Part shown: positions 26,016 through 33,700 of the stretch, in pieces
How the letters are laid out: every line of letters starts with the position of its first letter
Numbering within the stretch: position 1 is the stretch's first letter
Source of the DNA: Paenibacillus_G filicis
GTDB lineage: Bacteria > Bacillota > Bacilli > Paenibacillales > NBRC-103111
Reading direction: 5' to 3'
DNA: 64,000 nucleotides
Assembly: GCF_038070315.1 (NCBI RefSeq)
Contig: NZ_JBBPCC010000005.1
Span: 124,001-188,000 of the forward strand
Notes under the pieces: generated by a model
The model's database searches: none
Told to the model about the DNA's origin: nothing
What the model saw: the letters and a program-made list of their open reading frames with translations, nothing else
Program-made: the position numbers and the translations under genes

Positions 26016-26432
26016 TTACTCGTAATTCTTTAATTGCGGGCAATCCGGGTGCAGCTGCATAAATTCGATACGGTTGCCGTCCGGGTCTTTGGCCCAGCAT
26101 TGGTAGTTGAAATCAAGTCCCTGCTTGGGCTCAACATCGAGGGTCACGCCTTGGCTCTTGAGGTGGTTAGCGATTTCATGAATGTCATAGACCTCGAGAC
26201 ACAGATGAGCGTAGCCTACCGTCTTGCCATCCACCTCCACCTGCTTCTCGCCGCCGTAGAACAGCTCGATAAACTGCCCTTCGCACACCTTCAGGTACTG
26301 GATCCAAGGCTCATTGGTATCCGGCTTTCTCAGCTCGAATATTTTCTTAAAGCCCAGAATATCACAGTAAAAATGCAATGACTTGTCCATATCCTTTACC
26401 GTATACGCGCTGTGCCCGATCCCTTTAATCAT
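26016..26432 (-). CDS. VOC (glyoxalase/dioxygenase) superfamily protein
   Basis: 138 aa from the ATG at 26430-26432, with GGAGG eight bases upstream. Two beta-alpha-beta-beta-beta modules: the first GIGHSAYTVKDMDKSLHFYC, the second starting near GKTVGYAHLCLEVYDIHEI and ending DPDGNRIEFMQLHPDCP. Candidate metal ligands are H7, E54-region FIELFYGG, H72 of YAHLCLE and the final Glu of RIEFMQ. Such proteins include lactoylglutathione lyases, ring-cleaving dioxygenases and antibiotic-binding proteins; the reaction cannot be decided here. Monocistronic. Confidence 0.85.
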   Translation of the reverse strand: MIKGIGHSAYTVKDMDKSLHFYCDILGFKKIFELRKPDTNEPWIQYLKVCEGQFIELFYGGEKQVEVDGKTVGYAHLCLEVYDIHEIANHLKSQGVTLDVEPKQGLDFNYQCWAKDPDGNRIEFMQLHPDCPQLKNYE

Positions 26433-26769
26433 GTTCAAGTCCTCCTCTGATTTGGCTGCATGGAAACCCTCTTGCCTGACTGGCATGAAGATGGAAGATG
26501 ATCCTTCCCTGTTCTACTTTACCGCTTAATCATCCGGCTGTATATGCGTAAACGCTAGCAGACTCTCCTCCATCTCATTTTTTCATGAATTCTATCCCCC
26601 CCGGCTTGCGGCTTCCATATGGTGAACGCGTGTTTATTGTTAAATTAGCAAAGCTTTGTAAAGGTGTCCTTTTAAAATGAAAGCGTTTTAAAGCATGGCC
26701 TCACGTCAAAAAGCCCTGCGGGCACGTACCGCAAGACAGCTTGATCCATAGCTTGAAATTCATATCCGG
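26433..26769. other. Gap with one weak cre-like site
   Basis: 337 bases. TGAAAGCGTTTTAA at 26678-26691 differs at one position from the cre consensus TGWAANCGNTNWCA. It lies about 245 bases before the VOC start and 78 bases after the transferase stop, so a regulatory role is uncertain. No gene is supported. Confidence 0.3.
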
Positions 26770-27492
26770 TCAGCATTCTTGCCGGGACTGACGCTCCCCC
26801 AGCATGCTTCCGAGCGACCCTACCAGATCCGTCCAGGACACCAGCTGCACGCTTGCCGGAAAACCGGCATGGGCGGCCGTGACCGAGCACTTGTAGGCCT
26901 CATCGATCTCGTATTGTCTGAAGCATTGGAAGCCCGTGTGGAACCCTTCTGCTTGGAAATAAATCCCGGCTTCATTCACACGGAACGTAAACAGATTGAG
27001 CGGAATATGCAAGCCATGCCCTTCCGCTTTCACGAAGCTTTCTTTCAGCGTCCACAGATCATAGAAGTAGGCCAGCTGCTCCTCCTCTCTCTTATCCAGC
27101 AAATCCAGATATTCCTGCTTGGAAAAGAAGCTGCGGGCCACTCTGAAATCGATCGGCGCAATCTGCTCCACATCGATGCCAATCGGCTCCGTATCCAGCG
27201 CACAGACCACCCACTTGCCGGCATGGGAAATATTAAAGTGAAACTCATCAGAGTTGGTTAAGTAAGGCTTACCGTAAGCGGTTCTCTTGAATCGCAGCTC
27301 GCTGTTTGCAAGCTTCAACCGGCTGCAGGCCTGCCATCGGACCATTAATTCCCCGAACAAGCCGCGAAGCATATCTTCCCTTTTCATAAAACGGAGCAGC
27401 TCATGCCGCTTCTCGGGGCCGACCCAGTCCAGAAGTTCAGGCAGGTCTCCGGCGGAGAACAGCTCGCCCACATGTAACGCATATAGCTCCAT
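26770..27492 (-). CDS. 4'-phosphopantetheinyl transferase (Sfp type)
   Basis: 240 aa. Transfers the phosphopantetheine arm of CoA to a Ser of carrier proteins. Signature motifs are present: FNISHAGKWVVCAL, GIDVEQI (metal-binding Asp/Glu) and WTLKESFVKAEG (about residues 145-156). The length is that of the Sfp class (about 220-240 aa), which accepts many peptide- and polyketide-synthase carriers. No synthase gene lies in the window, so it probably serves clusters elsewhere. The start is ATG at 27490-27492; a TTG one codon upstream has better spacing to GAGG and cannot be excluded. Confidence 0.92.
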   Translation of the reverse strand: MELYALHVGELFSAGDLPELLDWVGPEKRHELLRFMKREDMLRGLFGELMVRWQACSRLKLANSELRFKRTAYGKPYLTNSDEFHFNISHAGKWVVCALDTEPIGIDVEQIAPIDFRVARSFFSKQEYLDLLDKREEEQLAYFYDLWTLKESFVKAEGHGLHIPLNLFTFRVNEAGIYFQAEGFHTGFQCFRQYEIDEAYKCSVTAAHAGFPASVQLVSWTDLVGSLGSMLGERQSRQEC

Positions 27493-27769
27493 CAATAGAC
27501 ATACCTCGGAATCATAGAATAATCAACTTAAAACTTACTAAAAATTAGGTAAATTATTAAGATAATTCTACCATCTCCATCTGCTGAATGCTATCGGTTT
27601 TGTTACATTTACTGCCATTATTGTGATTTTTCACACTTCCCTCACAAAATTAATAATTGGTTAAGAAATAGATAACGGATGTTTAATGTGAATGTGCGAA
27701 GCCGTATTTTACAATGCAAATGTAAGCAAGCGACAACCACAAACACGAATAAAGAGGAGATGGCCAAGC

Positions 27770-28248
27770 ATGAAACTTCTTACCACTGCAGCAGGAATTC
27801 TGGTTCTATCAACGGCTTTGGCAGGATGCGGTGCCGCTGGTACTGCCGCTACCGGGAGCAAGCCTCCCACTCAAGCTGAAGCACCCAAAACGGAAACCGC
27901 GGTAATGCCAACTGCGAAAGCTGAACAAGAGATGAAACAAGGAACAGCCGGGATGATGGCCAAGGTTGGCGTGCTGACCGGCAGCGGCAATGAGAAGTCC
28001 GAGGGCAATGTAGAAATCAAGGACGGCAAGGTCATGCTGACTAACTTCAAAACCGCCAAAGGCCCTGATCTGCACATTTATTTAACTAAGGGTAAGGACG
28101 TGCAGACGGGCAAAAAACTGGGTAAATCGATCTGGACAAGTCCGAGCAAACCTTCGACCTGGCCGGCGCTAACCTAAGCGACTACGATTCCGTCATCATT
28201 TATTGCGATAAAGCCCACGTCACCTTCGGCGCTGCCGACATCATGTAA
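27770..28248 (+). pseudogene. DM13-domain lipoprotein gene with frameshift
   Basis: Starts ATG AAA CTT at 27770, ten bases after AGGAG. Signal peptide with lipobox LAGC near residue 20, low-complexity linker, then a DM13 domain (GNVEIKDGKVMLTNFKTAKG, PDLHIYLTKGKDV). At about 28128-28132 the frame breaks. The zero frame ends at 28177, while the +1 frame continues the domain (SEQTFDLAGANLSDYDSVII, then YCDKAHVTFGAADIM) to a TAA at 28246-28248. The sequence AAATCGATCTGGAC would restore KSIDLDK if one ATCG unit of a tandem ATCGATCG had been lost, so a 4-base deletion is the likely cause. DM13 domains are thought to be redox or electron-transfer modules with a conserved Cys, which lies after the break (YCDKAH). 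Confidence 0.8.
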
Positions 28249-28257
28249 ACTCAGCAC

Positions 28258-28300
28258 AAAGGGTACCGCTCTGTTAGTGAGTATGAGCATGGTACCCTTT
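28258..28300 (+). terminator. Terminator after the DM13 gene
   Basis: AAAGGGTACC (28258-28267) and GGTACCCTTT (28291-28300), extended by an inner GCTC/GAGC pair, followed by TTTTGATG. Ten bases after the DM13 stop and just before the DoxX ribosome site, so it may allow partial read-through. Confidence 0.8.
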
Positions 28301-28322
28301 TGATGAAGGGGGCTTTATAATA

Positions 28323-28778
28323 ATGAGAGGATTTGCACGATGGGCCGGCTATGCGTTTAGTGCGGCCCGGATTTTATCTGGATGGATGTGGCTGAAATCG
28401 GGGTATGATAAATGGTCGGGTGGCTTTGGCGTAGAAAGCCTGATCCCGGTCATCGCGACCAACCGGGATACGCCGGCCTGGTACAAGACTTTCTTCGCCC
28501 AGGTGGTGAGTCCGCTGGCGCCGGTCTTTGACGCGGTGATCCCTTGGGGTGAGATGCTGATAGGGCTCGGCTTGATCGTGGGCTTATTCATCCTGCCTGC
28601 CTTAATGATGTCCGTATTCGTGAATGCCAACTATATCCTAGCCGATATGATCTTTACGTATCCGACGGATATTCTGGTGGCCACGCTGCTCCTAGCAGCT
28701 ATGAGGCTTACTTCCTATGTCAGCCTGGAGCGCCGGCTTTTCCCAAAATGGCTGAAACGCCGGGAAGCTGTTACTTGA
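28323..28778 (+). CDS. DoxX family membrane protein
   Basis: 151 aa with four predicted membrane helices. The DoxX pattern is visible: FSAARILSGWMWLKSGYDKW at the start, VIPWGEMLIGLGLIVGLFIL in the middle (conserved Glu before helix 2) and ILVATLLLAAMRL near the end. DoxX-type proteins are linked to thiol or quinone redox functions in several bacteria, but the biochemical role is not settled. AAGGGGGC precedes the ATG. It sits between a DM13 lipoprotein gene and a two-component system, a grouping that suggests an envelope redox module (inference). Confidence 0.85.
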   Translation: MRGFARWAGYAFSAARILSGWMWLKSGYDKWSGGFGVESLIPVIATNRDTPAWYKTFFAQVVSPLAPVFDAVIPWGEMLIGLGLIVGLFILPALMMSVFVNANYILADMIFTYPTDILVATLLLAAMRLTSYVSLERRLFPKWLKRREAVT

Positions 28779-28793
28779 AGGATGTGAGGTTAC

Positions 28794-29498
28794 TTGCTCT
28801 CCATATTGATTATTGACGATGAGCAGCCGATCGTAGATATTTGTCAGTTGTATTTGCAGAATGAAGGTTATACCGTATACACGGCCAGCAATGGGGAAGA
28901 AGCGGAGAAAATTGTTAACAGCGTGCCGCTCGACTTCATGATCATCGATGTGATGATGCCTAAGAAAAACGGCTATGAGTTCATAGAGTCACTCCGCAGT
29001 CAAGGATTCGACATTCCCTTCTTGTATCTGACCGCCCTGAATCAGGAGAAGGATACCCTGTACGGCCTGGCTCTCGGGGCCGATGATTATATGACCAAGC
29101 CATTTAGTCCTCGCGAGCTGGTCTTTCGGATCAAAAATATTATCAAAAGAGCGAAAAAAGCGAATCCTCGCCCTGTCGCTTTCCTCAAGGAAGGTGAATT
29201 GTATCTCAACCGTGAGGAACGAGTGGCCAAGCTTCGCGACGAGCCGCTGGAATTGACGAACAAAGAATTCGATCTGCTGTGGTTCCTCGTCCAGGAGAAG
29301 CATCGCGTCATCTCCAAGTCTGAATTACTCAAGCAGGTATGGGGCTATGAATACTACGAGGATGCAAATACCGTCAACGTGCATATCCATCATCTACGCG
29401 AGAAGCTAGGGCTGCGGGCCGGACAGGAGCAGATGTTTATAAAAACCGTGTGGGGACTTGGCTATCAGTTCAAGAGGGAAGGAGAGACGCCATCATGA
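28794..29498 (+). CDS. OmpR-family response regulator
   Basis: 234 aa. TTG start at 28794 after a GAGG site. Receiver domain with D8/D9, phospho-acceptor D52 in IIDVMMPKKNG, Thr in LTALNQEKD and Lys in MTKPFSPRE. Winged-helix output from about residue 130 (EPLELTNKEFDLLWFLVQEK, then NTVNVHIHHLREKLG). It overlaps the kinase gene by four bases (ATGA). Candidate targets are the neighbouring DM13/DoxX genes (inference). Confidence 0.94.
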   Translation: MLSILIIDDEQPIVDICQLYLQNEGYTVYTASNGEEAEKIVNSVPLDFMIIDVMMPKKNGYEFIESLRSQGFDIPFLYLTALNQEKDTLYGLALGADDYMTKPFSPRELVFRIKNIIKRAKKANPRPVAFLKEGELYLNREERVAKLRDEPLELTNKEFDLLWFLVQEKHRVISKSELLKQVWGYEYYEDANTVNVHIHHLREKLGLRAGQEQMFIKTVWGLGYQFKREGETPS

Positions 29499-30544
29499 AG
29501 CTGCGCACAGTCGTCCTGCTCTCCTATCTGATTAGTCTAGGGATCGTGACTCTCCTCCTCTATGCGGCCTATAAACAGATGTTCCTCGATTATGACAGAC
29601 TGACCATGGCTATGATGATTACCGTCTCATCCAGCGCATTGTCTTTACTGATCAATTCCTTCTTCATCTTCCCCATGACGCGGGTCATCTCCCGGTTGAA
29701 CGACCAGAGCCGGGAAATTGCCGGGGGCCGGTACGACCAGCCGCTCACCGAAAGCCGGGTGCTGGAGCTGCATGAGCTTGCCGAGTCCCTGCATGAGATG
29801 GGCCTGGAGATCCAAAGTAAGATCAGCGCGCTGCAGGAGGAAGAACGCCGCCGCAACGAGCTGATTGCGAATCTGTCCCATGATATTAAAACGCCTATTG
29901 CCTCCATTCGTTCATACTCAGAAGCCTTACTGGATCAATTGGTGACCGACCCTGCCGATGTTCATAATTATTTGTCGTGCATCGGGCAGCAAACAGAGCG
30001 CGTAGCTTCCTTGGCCAATGAACTGCTGGCGGTTGCGGCCATCGATCAGAAGGAAATCGTCTTAAAGCCGGAGATGGTCTGGATGGATCAGCTTCTGGTC
30101 GATACGCTGCAAAGCTTCGAGGCCCAGATTCTGCGGGAAAACCGGCCGGTCGACGTTCAAATCTGCAAAGCATGCGAATCGCTTTATACCGATAAGGTTT
30201 GCATGCAGCGTATTTTATATAATTTGCTGGGCAATGCGATCAAGTTTTCTAATCCGGGGACCGGCCTCAAGCTTCATGTCCGATGCGATGAAGTTTATAT
30301 GTATATAGACGTAATCGACGAGGGATTCGGAATCCCCCAGCGTGAAATAGACCGAATCTTCGAACGGTTCTATCGGGTAGAAAAATCACGCAATCCTCAG
30401 TACGGCGGCTCCGGTCTTGGGCTTGCCATTGCCAAGGAACTGACGGAGTTTATTCAAGGCAAACTCACGGTTTCTTCCACGTATTCGGTCGGAACCACCT
30501 TTACTGTTCAGATTCCTCGCCGCCTGGAGCTAAACTATCCATAA
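29495..30544 (+). CDS. HisKA-type sensor histidine kinase
   Basis: 349 aa from the ATG at 29495, which overlaps the regulator stop. Two close membrane helices (about residues 6-26 and 38-58) leave only a ~10-residue outer loop, so the stimulus is probably sensed in the membrane or through a partner such as DoxX. HAMP from about 62. H129 in NLSHDIKTPIASIRSYSE. ATPase domain with the N-box YNLLGNAIKFSN, IDEGFGIP and GGSGLGLAIAKEL. A short-loop kinase of this type often senses envelope stress (family knowledge). Confidence 0.93.
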   Translation: MKLRTVVLLSYLISLGIVTLLLYAAYKQMFLDYDRLTMAMMITVSSSALSLLINSFFIFPMTRVISRLNDQSREIAGGRYDQPLTESRVLELHELAESLHEMGLEIQSKISALQEEERRRNELIANLSHDIKTPIASIRSYSEALLDQLVTDPADVHNYLSCIGQQTERVASLANELLAVAAIDQKEIVLKPEMVWMDQLLVDTLQSFEAQILRENRPVDVQICKACESLYTDKVCMQRILYNLLGNAIKFSNPGTGLKLHVRCDEVYMYIDVIDEGFGIPQREIDRIFERFYRVEKSRNPQYGGSGLGLAIAKELTEFIQGKLTVSSTYSVGTTFTVQIPRRLELNYP

Positions 30545-30604
30545 TCTATCCAGAAAGATGTCACCCTCCTCCCCGCTTCTCCTCGTCCTTGCAAACATAA
30601 TAAG

Positions 30605-30643
30605 GGTCACGCCCCGGGCCTCAGGATGCCTCAGGGCGTGACC
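30605..30643. terminator. Hairpin between convergent kinase and GH95-like genes
   Basis: GGTCACGCCC (30605-30614)/GGGCGTGACC (30634-30643), perfect 10 bp. The minus strand continues CCTTATTATG, so it fits better as the terminator of the large minus-strand gene ending at 30706. It may also stop the plus-strand kinase transcript. Confidence 0.65.
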
Positions 30644-30705
30644 GCTATGTTCGGCCCGATCCGTCGCTTGGGCGAAACGGACCGGGTATCGTTCGTTATA
30701 AAGGT

Positions 30706-33700
30706 TTACCGGTGATTGTACACGCGGTAGATCAGGACAGCCGCCTCCGCTCTAGTCGCGCTTGCGAGCGGACTCAGCTGCTGGCCGTCTCCTTCCACGA
30801 GGCCGCTCTTGACGAGGGCCGCCACGCTCGGCCGGGCGTAGGACGACAAGCTCGACTCATCCGCGTAGCCGGCCAGATCGGCCTCCGTGCCTGCGGCCAG
30901 CGTCTTCTGGGCTGCCGTCAGCGCTCGGTGCATCATCGTCATCATCTCCTGACGGGTGACCGGCTGCTCCGGCAGGAAGCCGCCTTGATCCGTCCCGGAG
31001 ACGATGCCCAGCCGGCGTGCCGCCGCCACCGCTTCGGCATAATAAGCGTCGGCGCCGACGTCGGAGAAGGCGCTATCCCCTTCGGTCTTGGCATTCAGCC
31101 CCAGCGCACGCATCAGCAGCAGTAGGAAGTCTGCCCGCTTGACCGGCTCTGCAGGCGCATAGCTGCCGTCTGCCGTGCCGGTGACGACGCCCTTGGCCGC
31201 CATTACCTCTACCGCATGCTTAGCCCAGTCGTAGCTGTCTAGGTCGCCGAAGGCCGGATGGACATGGACGACCGCGTAGGTGCCCAGCTGTGTCGTCTGC
31301 CAGAAAACCGTTCCGGTGGCTGGATCGTAGCTACCTGTCGGCACAGGCGTCAGCTCGCCCGCCTTGCCGAGCAGCCGCACGGCGAGATGCTCCAGGCTTG
31401 CCCGTTCTCCGGAAGCCGGCGTGTACGGTACGGACACAGTGACAGGGTGGTCCGGATTGCTCCACGCGACGGCGTTGCCGTCGATCAGAGCCGTCAGCTC
31501 CAGAACCGGCCGTCCGCCCACAGCCGTTCGGGCGGCCTGATCCAGACTCCCGGCGCTCAGGCTGCGCAGCGACAGGGCGATCTCCCGCTTGCCGGCTGCT
31601 TCTGCCGTGCTCCACATCTGGGAGCTGACACGAATCGTTCCAGCTCCCGTGACCAGCTCGATGTCTCTCGCAGGCTCACCGGAAGCCAGTGCCTCCGCCG
31701 GCAGAATGACCGTGTACCCGGCCGCTTCCCGCTGGACCGGCACTTCGATCTTGATCCGCTTGGACGCCTGGGCCGCTTGCTTCCAGGCCTCGCCGCCGAT
31801 CGTGACTGCCGCCAGTCCGGTGGCTGCGTCAAGCTTCGGCTCGGCAGCGACGATCGTGCCGGCAGGACGAGCCGGACCCGGCGCAGGCTTCTCCGGCGCC
31901 GCAGGGGCAGCCGGTCCGCTTCCGCTGCCGTCGCTTTCGCCACCGCTGCCGGACGAAGAAGTCGTCACCGTCACGGACGGGCCAGCCGTGCTCCAGTTGC
32001 CGGCCGCATCGCCGGCTTCGATCTTGAAGGTATACGCCGTGCCGGACGACAGCCCGGTCACCTCGTAGCGGTTCACACCGGCAGGCACCGTAGCGAGCAA
32101 AGCGTCGCCCCGGTACACCCGGTAGGCCGTCACCGCGTTCGCATCCTTCGCATCCGTCCAGCTCAAGGTCAGGCTGCCGCTTCCAACCTGCGAAGCCGTC
32201 ACCGTGCTATCCGCGGGCCATGCCGGCGCTTCTGTGTCGACAGGCGGCTCGTCCGGTCCTTCGCCCGGCAGAAGACGATACGTCATACCGGCCACGGTGT
32301 CGAACGTGTAGACGATCTCGGCCTCATGATGAGGCGCCGTTCCCTTGCGAGCCGGAACGGCCTTGCCGTTCGCATCGACCACATGCAGCCCTTCCGCCCA
32401 TGGGGAAGCGATGGAAGCCGTCTTGCCCGCTTCGCTGACAATCTCGACATGCTGTACCTTCCGCTCAGCCCCGCTGTACGCCGAGCTGACGACGAACGCA
32501 CCCTTCTCGCGCAGCCGGGCGAAGGAAGCATCCCGGTTCTCCAGCCAATTCGGGAATACCTTCATGATCCCCTGATCGCTCAGCAGCATCATGTTGTTGA
32601 TAGCCTCGGTGGCGCCGCTCTTCTCCGCGCCGTGGAAGTCCGAGTCGTCCTTGATCGTCAAGTTTTTCTGCATCTGCTCTTCGATCGTTTTGGCAAAGTT
32701 CGTGACGATGGATTCGGCCGGATACCGGACATTGACCGCATTGGCGAAAATTTTCGGGAAGTTGTTGTACTGGCTCCACGCCCCGTTCTTGCCGCCGCCG
32801 ATTCCTTCCTCGACGAATACGTCGATCGTGTCCTTCGCCACCTGCAAATCCCGGGCGGACGAGTAATAGCCAAGCTGCTCGCCAGGGATGACGCTTTCCA
32901 TGGGCAGGATGTTACCGTCCCACGGGATCGGCCTGGACAGATCCTCCCACTTGTCCTGGTTCCAGTGCTTCTCCGCCAGCGAGAAGATCGTTCTTCCCTT
33001 GTACTGGGCGGTCGGCTGCGGAGCGAGATGCTCCAGAATATGCTTCCACTGCTCCCGCTTGTCAGGGTCGACATTCAGCTCTTCGCTGGCCTGGATGGCG
33101 CTCGCCAGCGCGTTTTTGAGCAAGGCCAGATCGACGGCCGCATTGGTGCCCCAGGAGCCCTCATTATAGGCGCTGTAGAGCACGAACTTGCCGTCCTCCT
33201 GCTCCAGCCAAGGCTCGTACAGGGCGATGCTTTTTTTCAGATAATCGTACATGACCGGCAAAAACGCCTTGTCCTGCGTAAAGTTGTAGTATTCGATCAA
33301 CGGATAGGAGCTGAAGATCGCATCCAGCAATTGACCGTAGTAGCTGTAGCTCCGCTCCAGCTTCATGCCCCATGGGCCGATGCTGACCGGGTAAAGCAGC
33401 GCGTCCGGAATGCCGTGGATCGGATCGAAGTCGCCCTTGGCGATCTTCGCCTCCACGAATTCGCGTACCTTCGCCCCATGAGCGCCTTCGCCGATATGCA
33501 GGAGATGCTCCGTGGAGGCTGCGTTCTTCAAGCCGTTCTCCTTGTAGTCCAGAATCGCGTCGGTGGCCGGCTTGCCCATCCAGGTGCGGTTGCTGGAGTT
33601 CACGCCGTAGAACGTCGCGATAAAGTTATAGTTCAGGTGGTAATCGGAGCTCCATTGGGAGCCGTCCGTCGTGTGCCACAGGCTGTACAGACCCGGGGCG

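Noticed and set aside
26678..26691. cre-like TGAAAGCGTTTTAA as a firm regulatory site
   Set aside because: One mismatch and an unhelpful position between two minus-strand genes; kept only as a weak note in the gap entry.
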